The notes: generated by a model not told the origin, from the sequence alone. DNA of 64,000 nt from Eudorina sp. 2006-703-Eu-15 (GCA_003117195.1 BDSI01000128.1:272168-336167); one strand, 5' to 3'. Counted from the stretch's first letter, positions 38,001-49,530 are shown. Numbers and translations: made by a program.

Positions 38001-41000
38001 CTGGATGTGGAGCGGCGGATGGCGCTGACGGCGACCGGCGGGGCTGGGCTGGGTAATGGCAGCAGCAACAGCAGTCGAGGAGGAGGAAGAAGAGCGGGAG
38101 GCAGTAGCAATGTTTTCTTAGACGTGTACAGGGCAGCGGTACAAGGCAGCGTCACCGCAGAGGTCGGCGGCAGTAGCAGTGGCGGATCTGGAGGGACCGA
38201 AGAAGGGAGATTGGGGGCTGGCGGCGCCGGCGGCGCTACAGCCTCCAACAAGCGGAAACGCGGCGGCAGCAGCAGCAAACCAAGTGGCCGCGGGTCCCAC
38301 GGCAGTAGCAGTGAAGGTGGCGGCAGTAGCAAGGCCGGGCGATTCGAGGATAACCGTGATAACCGCCGCTCTGGTGCTGCTCGGGGAAGTAGCGGCGGCG
38401 GCGGCAGTAGCAGACGAACCGGTGCTTCCTCGGATGACCGGTCGCGTAGCGCTGGGACAGCCGGCGGCGGCGGCGGTGGTGGTGGGAGCAGCAGAAAGGC
38501 CTCCAGGGGCGGCGGCAGCGGTCGTGGTCGAGACGCGGGCGTGGATGCGGAAGAGTACGGCGGCGGCGGCGCCGCCGCCTCTGACCTGTGGGGCTTGCCT
38601 CATCAGGCACTTCGAGCGGCACTGGAAAGGAGCCGATCGCGACGACATCATGCAGGTGGGAGGGGAATACGGGATAGGACGGGACGGAACTAACGGAACA
38701 CGGGCTGGAGGATGGGATGGGGCTGAGGGACTGGGGTTATGCTCTTCCCAAGTGGATGGATGTCCCATTTTGGTATGTTGGCTGGTATATTGTGGATGGG
38801 CTTCTGGGCCCTCCCGAAGCTTCAAGGGCGCCGTCCACCACCATCACACCGCCATCAAAAGCGGAAGTGCTGTCTCGGGGCTAGGGCCCCTAGTCCCCGG
38901 ACTTGGAAATCTGTACCATACGCCATCTCTACATGGCTGGGGCGGCTAACCAGAAACGCAACTGTTGCATAGCCTGTGCGTGTGTTCAGTTAGTTCAGTG
39001 CGGAGACCGCCAGTCCGCGTATGTATGACTCTCCTGCGGCAGGTGGCCGTCAGGGCCGGGCCGAACGGCACCCTGCGGAATGGCTGGTGGCCGCGGCGGG
39101 CCGCCGCGGGGCCGCGGGTCGCATGGACCGGACACTCGTGGACGTGGAGGACGAGGAGGAGGACGACGAGGTCAGTGAGGAGGAGGAGGAGGAGGAGGAC
39201 CAGCCCGATGCCTGGACGTACATCCACTACGTCTCCAACGTCTACGCGCTGCACCTGCAAGTGCGTGCGTCCGCGCTGGCCTTGGCTGCGGCGGGAAGGG
39301 GAGCGTGGAAGCGGACGGAGGGAAAGAGGAAACCCATAACAAATCCGTCTAGTATAGCTGCTATAATTAAGGATACGGCATCCTACCGTTAATATCAGGA
39401 TTTGGAACCGTAATCAGTCACGTTTCGCTTCTAAACGTTCAAAAAGCGTAAAAGCATCGGCGGTAGAACCGGCGAGCCCTCAAAATAGTCATCAATAATT
39501 TCTGCCTTACGGGGAGAGGGCCGGAGAGGGCCGGAGCGTGGAGGAATGAACCACACGGCTTCACTGACTTGCGATTCTTACTGACTGCCGGGGCCCTGTC
39601 CGGCCCTCTGGGGAGCGGATGTGCGCGCCTGGCGAAAAGATGTGTTCAACGCTTTCCATCGAACCGGAATGGATGCCATGGCCTGTGTGGTCGGACCTTC
39701 TGTCGCACTATGCGGGGTGGGCCCTCCGCTGAACTTGTCGGGGGCCCTGCGCCACAGAGCAGCGTGCGGAGCTCCGGACAGGGAAGGGGACCGAAGGCAG
39801 AGGAAGAGGGGATGCGGGAGCGGAACATAGGGGAAGGCAGGGCAGGAGTTTGGGAATGGGGAACCCCCCCTCTCTCTCTTTGCCCTCGTGCCACGTCATG
39901 CGTACTTGCTCAATGCTTAATTATCTCACTTCATGGTTGCTCCAGCCGACCCATGGGTCACCCTGTGACCCTCCACCTACAAACCCGTCTGCCTGCAGGA
40001 GTGGATGAAGGTGCAGCTGCAGAAGGTGGGCTGGGTGGGCGTCTCGGAGGGGTATTGCTGGACTGGGCAGACAGAGGGAGACTCTTGATATAACCATGAT
40101 GTGGGCCGAGCGACCGGCGGGGTGGGGGGCGCCGGGACGCGGCTGGGCACCCCGGGTCCGTGTCCAGACTTGTGTGTGAACCCCCGCCCTGGAGCGGTCC
40201 CCGATGAGGAGGCCAAGGCACCGAACGCCCTGTACGGTAAATGCATGTGCCGAATGACGCCGAACCATTTGGAGTCCAGCAGATTCTGGACAGCAGCCAC
40301 TCCGCGGCGACATGAGTGCAGCGGAAGCTCAGTGGGCAGCCGTGCGCGGCGATTGCCGTACACCGAAGTATGGAATCTCGCGCCGCCTGCGCCCAACACG
40401 TGCCTAATCAATCAGGGGCCTTATCATTCGCAGCCACCCTCGCACCCTGTGGTTTCCGCCCCGCATCGGAGGATGCGACGTTACTGTGCCAGGACTGGTC
40501 TCCCTACTCCTGCCTGCTGCCGGTTAGCACCTCCCACTTTGTTCATTTCACCTGTCCAGTTGCCCTAACCTGAATTAACCCGTAGTTCTTGGCAGACTAC
40601 GAGCAATGATGGTAGTCGATTCAGTCGATGCACCTGCCCGATTCCCGTAACCTTGGCTAACTAGGCTAACTCGTAGTTTCTGGGCAGACAATTTATAACG
40701 ATGGTACGGTAATCGATTCACCTACCTGCCCGGTACCCCTAACCTGCGTGTACTCGCTCGATGTCGCAGAGTGTCCGTCGAAAGGTGAACCAGATGCTGT
40801 TGCCTGACCGGGGGAGTGACGACAGCGGCGGCGGCGGTGTTCTTGGCGGCGGTGGCGTGGGGGAGGCCGATGCTGACGAGGCCGACCGGGTCGACGGCCG
40901 GGCTGCGGGACACGTCGCTGACAAGAGAAGCGACTTAGATAACTCGAGGGAAGGCCGGGTGACAGCGGGCGGCGAAGGTGGCAGCGGAAGGGGTCGCGAC

Positions 41001-41159
41001 AGCGGTGGCGGGGCTGGCGGCGGCGGCGGTGGCGGCGGTGGTGAGGATGCCGGTGGGTTGCAGGGCGGCGGACGCTGCAGCGGTTACGGCCCGGACAACT
41101 TGTGCGACCTGTACAACAGCGGTTATCAAGAATTCTACCTGCCGTACGATGACGATTGA
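32058..41159 (+). CDS. FN3-like single-pass membrane protein with Gly/Ser/Arg-rich and acidic segments, unknown function
   Basis: Twelve exons keep phase: 32058-32156, 32819-32899, 33927-34034, 35186-35333, 35840-36018, 36272-36424, 36739-36828, 37574-37693, 37959-38655, 39043-39260, 39999-40025, 40770-41159; 769 aa. Residues about 34-150 look like a fibronectin type III fold: ASSSALIIGFY, SEAFKIFYKKSG, LKPSTQYVVKIKTSDDS and SDRLVTVST. A second beta-rich or helical part follows (GDFDGLVVSFSSGTG, RFGRWGGAITGS). One membrane span at about 278-303 (SLALLALVAVAAVAGMWGML) joins to a short coiled coil (RRQRDLEARLAASNVRQSEL). Then come about 200 residues of Gly/Ser/Arg-rich low complexity, an acidic Glu/Asp run ending in DQPDAWTYIHYVSNVY, and a Gly-rich tail ending NSGYQEFYLPYDDD. 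I do not recognise the family. Exon 9 (697 nt, low complexity) and the 27-nt exon 11 are the weakest parts. Confidence 0.74.
33092..33180 (+). repeat. Dispersed repeat family 1, copy B (FN3-like gene intron 2)
   Basis: Same order of blocks as at 3661-3760: GGCAGAGCAGGGGTGCGTGA, ATGCAAGGGGC, GATGCCCGTATGCCC. Confidence 0.7.
33172..33690 (+). repeat. 42-bp minisatellite in FN3-like gene intron 2
   Basis: About a dozen tandem units of 42 nt (GCCTGGCCCAGCCCATGAAC, then CGGGTGGCGAGATACATAGT). Several units have internal deletions. Because 42 is a multiple of 3, the array is open in several frames, but it lies inside an intron. Confidence 0.96.
34301..34471. repeat. 171-nt foldback (long hairpin) in FN3-like gene intron 3
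   Basis: Outer arms begin GGGAGCCTGATCAGGCGA and end TCGCCTGATCAGGCTCCC. The pairing continues inward (CCCACGTGGTCTGCGCGGC with GCCGCGCAGACCACGTGGG, then GTGCAGCCTCT with AGAGGCTGCAC), leaving a loop of about 23 nt. Stem of about 74 bp with few mismatches. It could be a foldback/MITE element or a small-RNA precursor. Confidence 0.92.
36829..37065 (+). repeat. G-rich minisatellite in FN3-like gene intron 7
   Basis: Repeats of GGGGTGAGGGGGGTCCGG and shorter variants with GGGTGAGGGGTGAGG fill the first 230 nt of the intron right after the donor. Confidence 0.93.
37135..37168 (+). repeat. Dispersed repeat family 3, copy in FN3-like gene intron 7
   Basis: GCGGTTTCGCTGTCTT followed by CATTGACAAAAGGGGGGG. 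Confidence 0.75.
37441..37552 (+). repeat. CCCATCC-type tandem repeat in FN3-like gene intron 7
   Basis: Units such as CCCCATCCCCATCCGG and CTTCCCCATC, 6-12 nt each, ending about 20 nt before the acceptor of exon 37574-37693. Confidence 0.9.
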
Positions 41160-42371
41160 GGGATGAGATTATACGAGGGCGTGATGGGGGGCTGGCAGAT
41201 CAGGGCAAAAGGCGTGGCGGTGTACGTGTCTGGACGGGAACGTACGTGTGCTGAATGATAAACCCGAACATGAGCGTATGTGTGTGTATGTGTGTGTGTG
41301 TGTGTGTTTCTTAGGCAGGCAGCACAGGAGTGCGTGATGACGTGCAAGGGGCCGTGTAGCGCCCGAACATTTGCCCGTATGCGTGTATAGTATACCAATT
41401 GCCCGACCTATATAGTAAATACAAGGCTGCGGTGTCGGATGAGCGCTGTCAATCTGGCGCGCTGTTGGTGTCGCTGTGTCGCGGAAGACTACCAGCTGCT
41501 GGTGCGGGTCGGCTAGCTACCTTGGCCACACAGACTCACAACATATATTTGCGTGCGTGCAATCCTCGCGTTGTTATTGTGACTGTGTGTGTGCGTGTGT
41601 GCGTGGGTTATTACATACCTGCTGACCGGGCCTGTGTGGCGCTTGCCAAGGGCTGCGAACCCAGCCCTAGGGAAGACCGCCGAAGCACTATGTGTGTGTG
41701 TGACAAGGAAACATTGTGCTGGGGGTTTGGGTCCAGGGCAAAGTGATTCAAGGCTTTCGGAAGGCTGGGGACTAGCCGCTGCGGTCGTCTTCATTCAGCC
41801 ATGCAGGGCTGTCTGGACGAACGAGAATGCGAGGTACTGCACTGTACGACATAAACAAAGTAACTGTACGGATGCATGCCAATGGTTATGGCACGAAGGA
41901 GCGTTTTGATAGTTACGGCCCTTGTGACATGACCAATGTCCATGCCTGATTCGTGTTTGGTGTATTACTTGGGAGATGAATAGAGTAAATAGAGCTGGCG
42001 AAGGCTTCTCGAGATGGCCGGGATGTGTGTGTGGACAGTGTATTTGAGGTGCAGGGGTGCACGTCTAGTCTACGATATCATCACCTTTATTTGACGATGC
42101 AATTAAAACTGCGTGCAGCACATACAATTACGTACGCCCCCTCTCATATGGTACTGACATTCAAGGTGCGTGTTCGTGTGTGTATCGTTAGTTCGTTACA
42201 TACCTGACCGGGCCCGACGTTGGCCAAGGGCTGCTACCTACGTCGCCCTTATCCCCTCGCTCTCAACCAAGGGCACGTGCCCGATCCCCATTTTACCGAG
42301 AAACGGAATTGGGCAAAAGCCCATCCTGTGCGGGCCGCTACTTGCAACCTCCTCAAGTCCTTGCAGCACCA
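41160..42371. other. 3' flank of FN3-like gene and spacer before the tandem array; no gene seen
   Basis: It holds a family 1 repeat copy with a GT tract (41281-41390). It also has two related segments containing TTACATACCTG, ACCGGGCC and AAGGGCTGC (about 41609-41670 and 42197-42235). The segment 42331-42371 (CCGCTACTTGCAACCTC, AAGTCCTTGCAGCACC) resembles 50430-50464 in the array spacer. Base composition becomes AT-richer here. Confidence 0.6.
41281..41390 (+). repeat. Dispersed repeat family 1, copy C
   Basis: A GT tract is followed by TTCTTAGGCAGGCAGCACAG, GAGTGCGTGA, GTGCAAGGGGC and TTGCCCGTATGCG. Confidence 0.7.
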
Positions 42372-42523
42372 GATGAAGCACGCCACGCGGCCACCGACAG
42401 CAGTAGTAATAATCATAATATTCGTCGCGTTATATATCCTTCGTTGTTCAAAATAAGATGGACGGAGGTACTTGCGATTACGTTCTTTCAAATAATATCT
42501 GACGTACATACAATATGTAACAA

Positions 42524-43965
42524 AGACCGATGAAGCTGACATATGAGGAAAGGGTATGACAAGTAGGGGGCTTCCTTGAAGCCGGAAAAAGGGCGGGGCC
42601 CGTACAGGCCGGGTGTTTTACAATGAAAACTCTATTACCGCGCAAGAGTGTGAGAGAGTGAAAGAGTGCCATTGAGGGTGTCGTTGCTGTTGTAGGTGGA
42701 TCAGCGTGCATAGATTCCGCAAGCTCACACAGGTAGGTAGCCCCGCCCGAACCCAAGGTGCAGTACACTCGCTCCGTTGGCAACGGCGGTCACCGAAGCG
42801 GAAATCAAAACGCTAGTCACGTCTGCACTACCACATCCGTCTGTGATGTTGGTGCGTGGCGTCTAGTGGCGTCTTGATGTTCAAATACCAGCAGCAGAAC
42901 ACCAGAAAAAATGGAAGTTCAATTTAGCACGCGCCGCCCGTTCATAATTCAATATTTCATCACGCTGCACCTGTTAAAACAGATATTAGCGTGAGAGGCA
43001 TTGGGTGGATGTTGACCTGGGTCCATGGAGACCGTGGAGCTTTACTGAGACCGTACGTGCGCATACATTGTTTGTCAGCTAAACCAAAGATACATTGCTT
43101 GCAATAGGACAATTAATATGCCAAACCTTGCGAATTTGTTTTGTGGATAAGCAACGTTTCGCCGTTAGGTAAGCATGCTTCGCATCGATCGTGCCTGCAT
43201 TCGTTTATGTACACGGGACCAACAACAGCCAGCGATGTTTCTTATTATTGGATAAGAAGATTTCTTTTCATCATTCTCAGCAGATTTCCTTTGATTGAGG
43301 TCCGCGACCTCGCTGTTCATTTGAGTGCCGCTTCGGCGCATGAACAGGCTCGAGCCGGACAGGGCAACTAACCAAGCCGTTAAGCATGACGAGCTGCGCC
43401 ACGGTCGGAACCTTCTTCACGTTCTGTCAGCTTGCTGTGGACGTGCTGCTTCTCTGTGCCGCAAAGTGTGCCGCATAAATATTGCTAGGCAAGACACATG
43501 CATGCCTGTAACTAACGATTATAACGTCTTTGAATTGTTTTGCATCGTGTAGTATGTATCTATTACTATTACATCAATAAACTTGTGCTTCACACATCAT
43601 CTATTCCTATACAAAATCAAAACGACTTGCCGGTCTGCCTTCTGTCGTACGTCGAATCGCATTTCGCCATGCCCACTCTCTTTGCTGTTGCATTCTTCCC
43701 TCAATATCAACTTAGCACTGCCTTTTAGCTGGTCTTGTCCTGGACAGCTCGCGACAATCTCCGCACATCGCCTCCGTCTCCACAGTCTGTTTCACGCAGC
43801 TTTCATTGGGGACCGTGGGGCGAATTTTCCCTTCACAACGGGCCAAATTGCGGGCCAAATGGTGCCCGCTGCGCGGAGAACTTTGAGTTTTCGGAGCTAA
43901 TTGAGCGGAAAATCGCGTTTCCCGTATCACTGTGGTCAGCTTAATAATTACATTAACGACACAGA
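42524..43965. other. 1.4-kb segment present only in tandem unit 1
   Basis: In units 2 and 3 the flanks CAATATGTAACAA and CAGCTGTGACCTGCAGG are only 16 nt apart; in unit 1 they are 1442 nt apart. The segment is AT-rich, with no convincing open frame and no obvious terminal inverted repeats or target duplication. Either insertion in unit 1 or loss from the ancestor of units 2 and 3 is possible. Confidence 0.75.
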
Positions 43966-44241
43966 CAGCTGTGACCTGCAGGTGATTACCTATCATCATA
44001 CACAACCAGGTCGCCCAGGCTAGCTGCTGCTCAGCAGCGTATCGCTCGCTCGGCACGCACGGGCAGGCAACGCACGGGCAGCAGCAGGTTGCCTGAATAG
44101 GAGTGGATTCCATACAGTGCTTGTAGTGCCAGTCACACCTAGCTGCTTAGCTGCCAGTACCTACGTGGACGCCATACATCGACTTCGAATCCAAAGGATA
44201 TATATATGTACTGCTGCCGTAACCCGTTCATCACGCGTACA

Positions 44242-44249
44242 TATAAATA
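44242..44249 (+). promoter_or_regulatory. TATA box candidate, CAP-lectin copy 1
   Basis: TATAAATA within ACATATAAATAGGACCGGG, about 270 bp upstream of the ATG at 44517; conserved in copies 2 and 3. Confidence 0.55.
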
Positions 44250-44516
44250 GGACCGGGCGGGTCTGTGTACATGCCAGCAGTGTCTCAGGTATGCTTCTTT
44301 CTCACAGCTCATCAACTACAAGATTCAAACCCTCCGACCCGTACATCTAATACTTCCACGGCCAAGTTGCTTGCTTGCTTTGCACTAATTGCACCTGCTC
44401 TTACATACTTAACCGAATCGCATCCGTTTATTTATTCACGTATTCCTTTGCCGGGCTTCCTGACAGCAGTAGTCTATCAAGCAAGGACTGCTTCAATATT
44501 GCTATCATTACCATAC

Positions 44517-47500
44517 ATGAGTGGCAGTATGCGCCGTCGTTTGCCGCCGGCGGTTGCTGGTGCTGCTGGAGGCCTGCTGCTGCCGTCGCCACCAAAGCCC
44601 GCCGTGGCCCTCCTCCTCATCATCATCATGGCGGCGTTTCATTCGGTCGCATGCCTCGGCGGGGTCGTCGCTGCCGCCGCTGGTAACACCAGTAGTAGTG
44701 AGGCCGCCGCACCCCGTCCCATCAGCCTGGAAGAAGCCACTGCGCATGCGGCTCCGATCAGCGAGTTGGTGTTTGGAGTGCTGGCACCAGGGCTGGTTGT
44801 TGCCCCGGCGGCGGCGGCCAGCTTATCAGCAGCACCAGCGGCGGCGAATGCCTCGGCTACCTTATTAACCGCGGCTGGCAGCAATAATAATGGCACGAGT
44901 GCAGAGCAGCAGCAGAGGGGCAACAGACGCATGCTTCAGCAACTGCGTTGCTCGTCGACGGATACCTCTGCAGCTGCGGTACGTATTGTCGGTATTGAAC
45001 GTAAATATATATATGTATATACGTAGGACGACGTATGTAGAGCCTTCGGCGGACACCGACGGGCGCGCGCATGCAGATCCACAACGGAATTACTTTTTGT
45101 GCGGTGCATGGATGTACGACCGAGCGATAATAATAGATCACGCATAAGTGCATACGGCATGCTATTCATGCAAATATCTACACATATCGACACGAGCAAC
45201 TAGCTATCAATATATAGACACGCCTTCCTTCATTCGTTACTTTCGTTTCCAAGCAATTTTCGTACATATACACTATATATACCGACACATGATAAAGGTG
45301 CGACACCACCGGGTTGCATACTCCACGCATCCTGCCTGCTATATGTCGTACATATGCAGTGCGCGCGCGTTCCTGCATGCATGCTGCGTGTGGGTGCACC
45401 CGCACGTGCGTGCGTTCCTTCGCCTTGGTTCGGTCGGTGATCTATCGCTCGTTGCACCGCACGCACACCCTCATCTATCAAATGTCGTAATGTCGTTGAC
45501 TAGCTATCTCAAAAGATGTTCCCGCGCACTCATTGTTGCGGCGTATATTCCGTACATACCACCGTACGTGTGCGTATGTTTATATAATATAGCCGATCGA
45601 CACACTCACTCCACACGCACTACTACTGCGTGCTGCTGGCATGGCGGTGGCCCCTCCATCCAGGTCCTCGAGTGCACTAACGCGGTCCGCACCAACCCCG
45701 CGATTCTGTCGGACGCACCTTGCTACAACAGCATCAGGGTACGTCCGTGAGCGGTTGCATGTGTACTGCACGTATGTATGTGAGGGTGGGACCGTACGGG
45801 CAGGACCCTGATGGGTGCTCGCGAGCAACCGTGCGTGGCTCCCCAAGACTACGGGCCACCGCTGGCGAAGTGACCGCTGCCTTGTTTGGGGTGTTGGGGT
45901 CGGTGGTGGTTCGCTCACTTCATACCATCCCCCTGAGCGGGCTTTATCCCTAGCTGGGGTTGGTTCTCAGGAACAGGCAGGGTAGGCAGGGTGGTGCCCT
46001 GGTAGGTAGTGTGGGGCCGGGGTAGCCGGCGGGGAGTGTTTCGTTGCACTTGTGGAGCCTGTCCGGTGCGCCATACATGGTGGCGCAGTTTCGTTTCTGT
46101 GTGTAGTGTATCGATGTAATCGATGTGTGGTCGGTGAGGAAGCTTCGGCTGCTGTCACCGATGAACCGCGGGGTCCGCTGTAACATCCTTAATAAAATAT
46201 GATACACAGATACTCCGTCGCTGTCTAGCAATCTACCCTACGTACCCAACTTATTGTTGCACGCAGAATGCAAAATAAAGGTACATACGGAATAAAGAGG
46301 CTCTGTATGTATAATAGGTCGGTCCACCTGCCGCCGCCTGCTGCTGATGACATGCATGCATAATGTTTGCCGGCCATGTCCCGGTCGTCGTCCCTCCGCC
46401 GCCCAACATCCCCACCCCCCCGCAGTCCTGGCTCGCGAACCCGCCCCGCCGAGCTCTGACGTCCAACAGTGCCCTGACAACCGCTGCCGTACGGCACAAC
46501 AATTTAATGATCTCCCAGAACAGAATGGACCACATGTAAGCATACGTACATATGTATTATATGTAAACAATGTATAGAAGGCGCGGCCGATCGTCGTACG
46601 TATGTAGGGGCTGTCCAAACTCACAATCCTGCTTTATTACGGCAGCTTGCTTTCCATCGTCGTGGTGGTGCACCACAACGATGAATTGCAAGCTGCCATG
46701 ATATATAGTGTGCCTGCCTTACCATCCCACGCAGCACTGCCTGGTGCTCATGTGGACTATACTTGCCTTACTGTGCCTGCTGCTTGCACATACAGCCTCG
46801 CTCTTTATTTATTATGCACATCCTTCCTTAAGCTGCTCAGTCGGTTCTGCTGCCTGCTACGCTTTCCTTACGTGTCCGCCATGTGCCACTTCTTAATAAT
46901 CCATGTTCACAGCCATGCCAGCAGGGGGGTTCGACAGGGGGGGCTCCCTCCATGTCCCCTTTTTCCCTGAATAGTCTTTCTAATGGGGCGGGGGCTGTTA
47001 TTACGTATTATTTGTATTATTATTATTCTAACGAACCAACCAACGAACGAACGTCGGTACTTACTCGTCCCACATGCATGCTATTCGCTCCCTCGTAGGC
47101 TGCCTGGCGAGCGCGACCTCGGCAGCCGAATCCGGGACGCCGGCTACAGCTTCTCGGGTTGTGCTGAGAACATTGCGATGGGCCACTCCAGCGCAAAAGA
47201 TGTGGTGACGGCCTGGCTGTGGTGAGCATACATGCATGGAAGAGTTAATATATATTTATTAACGCAAGCAAAATTTACGCACATGCATGCATGCATGCAT
47301 GTATACATGCATGAACTTGCTTACGTGAGCTGGCGGACCGTTCAGCCATACGTACACCTACCTGATGCACCACAACCAATAATATAATAATAACGATGTC
47401 ACACGAACGTATGTACGCACGTGCGTGCGGCACCGCTGCAGACACGCACGCAAATAAAAAGGCCGGTTAGGCCGTTGCACGACATGCATGCCTACGTGGC

Positions 47501-48933
47501 TGGATGGCGTATGTATCTATCGATCGATGTTTCTAACGTTTCCTGCTTGTTGGTGCGTCCGTCCGTCCGTCCGTCCGTCCGTCCGCCATCGTAGCTCGGA
47601 AGGCCATCGTGTCAACATGTTCTCTTGCAAATACGCGGACATTGGAGTGGCGTCGGGCGGGGCTCGAAGGTTCTACACGCAGGTACGTACATACGGTACC
47701 TACTTGCGTACGCGAATGGACGTATATATACGGTAGAAATTAAACCGCTACATACAAGATGGACCCGAGTCCCGATCGAACGGGGGGCGTTCGTTCCAGC
47801 CGCGCGACGGGCCCAGCGAGCTCGTTCGTAATACTCGTAGCATAGGCATCTCATCTCGCTCCGTCGCTCATTAGTCCCTACTATACTACGCCTACCAAGG
47901 ACTGCGCACCTACGTACCTAGCTGTCCTCCATCACCCGCGGGGTCGTCATGCAGCCGTACCGGCTGACGCACCAGCAGATCAACAGCGCGCCGCCAGGTA
48001 GGGGGTGCCTCTCCTACCTGGCTGGAAATCTCGCGAGACCCACACATGCATAGCGGGGAGCGAAGGAGATGGGATTCGAACCTACATACCGCTGACTTCT
48101 GGATATGAGACGTCATTCGATTTGCGGCTTAGTAGTTACTAAGCTAATTACTCGAGGTCAAGGCGGGCGATGCGAAGCAGCTGTAGATAGAGCAGCAACG
48201 AGCAGCAACAGCAGGTAAGTCCTCGCCTCCGCAAGCAAACACAATTCCATCCCCTCACTCTCCCTGGCTTTCCGAAGGAAGGATCGTACACTTCCGTACG
48301 TGCATGCGTGTGTGACAAGAAAGGAGAGGCGTACGCCAAGACTGCCGCCTGATACATCTACGGGATCAATTAATAAATCGATGCACGCAGAACTTCGGAT
48401 GCCGCTATGGGACGAGCTGCAACAGCTGCGGCAGCTCGGACGGCGGCGGCAGCTCGGGGGGCGGCGGCGGCGGCGGCAGCTCGGGCGGCGGTGGTTCATC
48501 CTCAGGCGATTGGATTGAGTTGCGCCCGATGCACATCTCGGGTCAGTCGTTTTGCCTGGACATTCAGTGGAGCCAGACGGGCAACGGCATCCCCGTGCAT
48601 CAGTGGTCGTGCAACAAGTCTCTAGCCCAGAAATTCCGGTTGGCGGCCTCCGGAAAGGGCTGGAGTGTGGTCGACTCCTGGGGACGGTGCTTGGATGTGC
48701 CCGGGTTTCAGACGGGTAACGGCGTCGGGCTGACGATGTGGCAGTGCCATGGCGGCGTGAACCAGCAGTTTTACTTCGAAGGTGCCGGTCAGCAGTACGT
48801 GTACAGGCTGCGCAATGTGAACAGTGGGAAGTGCGTCGGGATCCAGGGATCCAGCTCCACCGCCGGTGTGCAGTTCACGCAGAACGACTGTACCAACACC
48901 GCCAACCAGGCCTTCATGCTGTACCGCTTCTGA
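44517..48933 (+). CDS. CAP-domain/ricin-B-type lectin extracellular protein, copy 1 (intact)
   Basis: Six exons in phase: 44517-44978, 45664-45738, 46426-46535, 47099-47221, 47595-47682, 48391-48933; 466 aa. The start MSGSMRRRLPP gives a basic N-terminus followed by a hydrophobic segment at about 25-55 (AVALLLIIIMAAFHSVACLGG): signal peptide or type II anchor. Residues about 155-290 form a CAP (SCP/PR-1/YkwD) domain: ALTTAAVRHNN, RIRDAGYSF, GCAENIAMG, SEGHRVNMF and IGVASGGARRFYTQNFG; the conserved Glu and His are present. A Cys/Gly/Ser linker (GTSCNSCGSS, then Gly runs) leads to a ricin-B beta-trefoil at about 327-466. Its three subdomains (CLD, CLD, CVG starts) end QKFRL, QQFYF and QAFML in place of the usual QxW. 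Such modules bind sugars (known), so a cell-wall or matrix role is inferred. The intron 5 to exon 6 join YTQ-NFG matches the family consensus. Confidence 0.9.
46065..46195 (+). repeat. Dispersed repeat family 4, copy in CAP-lectin intron 2
   Basis: The segment GGTGGCGCAGTTTCGTTTCT, then GCTGTCACCGATGA, then GCGGGGTCCGCTGTAACAT recurs in the spacer of the same unit at 51200-51325. Both are repeated in units 2 and 3. Confidence 0.8.
47282..47313 (+). repeat. ATGC tetranucleotide repeat in CAP-lectin intron 4
   Basis: CATGCATGCATGCATGCATG followed by TATACATGCATG; present in copy 2 as well (about 55700-55731). Confidence 0.9.
47755..47872 (+). repeat. Dispersed repeat family 2, copy in CAP-lectin intron 5
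   Basis: Blocks AGATGGACCCGAGTCCCGA, CGGGCCCAGCGAGCTCG and GGCATCTCATCTCG match in order the segment at 9172-9253. Confidence 0.6.
48055..48145 (-). other. tRNA-related (Pol III box-like) sequence in CAP-lectin intron 5
   Basis: On the minus strand an A-box-like TAGCTTAGTAAC is followed about 60 nt later by the B-box GGTTCGAATCC (plus 48072-48082). No complete cloverleaf with a paired acceptor stem could be drawn, so a tRNA-derived SINE fragment is likelier than a functional tRNA gene. The unit 2 copy is near 56470-56560. Confidence 0.35.
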
Positions 48934-49525
48934 TGAATGAACACACATGCACCGCGTGTATGTGCAGGTGATGTGTAGATAGACAGCAGGATCGCACGCA
49001 TACGTACACCGACAGCCTCATGTGTTGCCACACACAGGCGGCGTAGGCGGCGGCGTACTTTCTGTATGTACGTACGCATGTTTATATGTCTGCCCATGCA
49101 TGCAATGCAGAGCCGGATCTATAGTCACAAGCAACCCATGCATTCGTCCGTCCCTTATTGGATCGTAATCGTTTCAGCATGTATAGATAGGCGGCCTACC
49201 TGCTGCGTGCTGTGTTCGCTCGGCTTGTTTCATTATTATTTCGTTTATTCGCTGGATGGATTGAGGAAGCCCGCGCTATATCGATGGTGCGCGTGCGTGG
49301 GTCCGTCGGTCGGTATGTGCGATCGGTCTGTGCGTGGGACGTACGGACGACGGATCGCACGGACATCGATGTATGTTACAGCGGATGTTACAGTGGCGGT
49401 ATGTACTAAATGTACGGGCGGGCGGCCTACATACGCAGGCGGCCGGCCGCCGGCAGCTCGCTAAATGCCGTATCATTAATTCGTTGCACAATTGGTACGG
49501 CGGCGGGGGTGAATAATTAAAAAAA

Positions 49526-49530
49526 TGTAA
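49526..49530 (+). other. Polyadenylation signal candidate (TGTAA), CAP-lectin copy 1
   Basis: TGTAA within AAAAAATGTAATAAAC, the type of signal used by volvocine algae; the same motif follows copy 2 at 57938-57942. Confidence 0.5.

Noticed and set aside
38179..38949. Alternative frame with CGACLIRHFERHWKG
   Set aside because: It looks tempting, but its phase leads into a non-acidic Arg-rich frame in the next exon. The chosen frame enters the Glu/Asp run and DAWTYIHYVSNVY.
47922..47997. 76-nt segment as a constitutive exon of CAP-lectin copy 1
   Set aside because: Including it breaks the lectin frame in copy 1, and the direct join gives the family-like YTQNFG.
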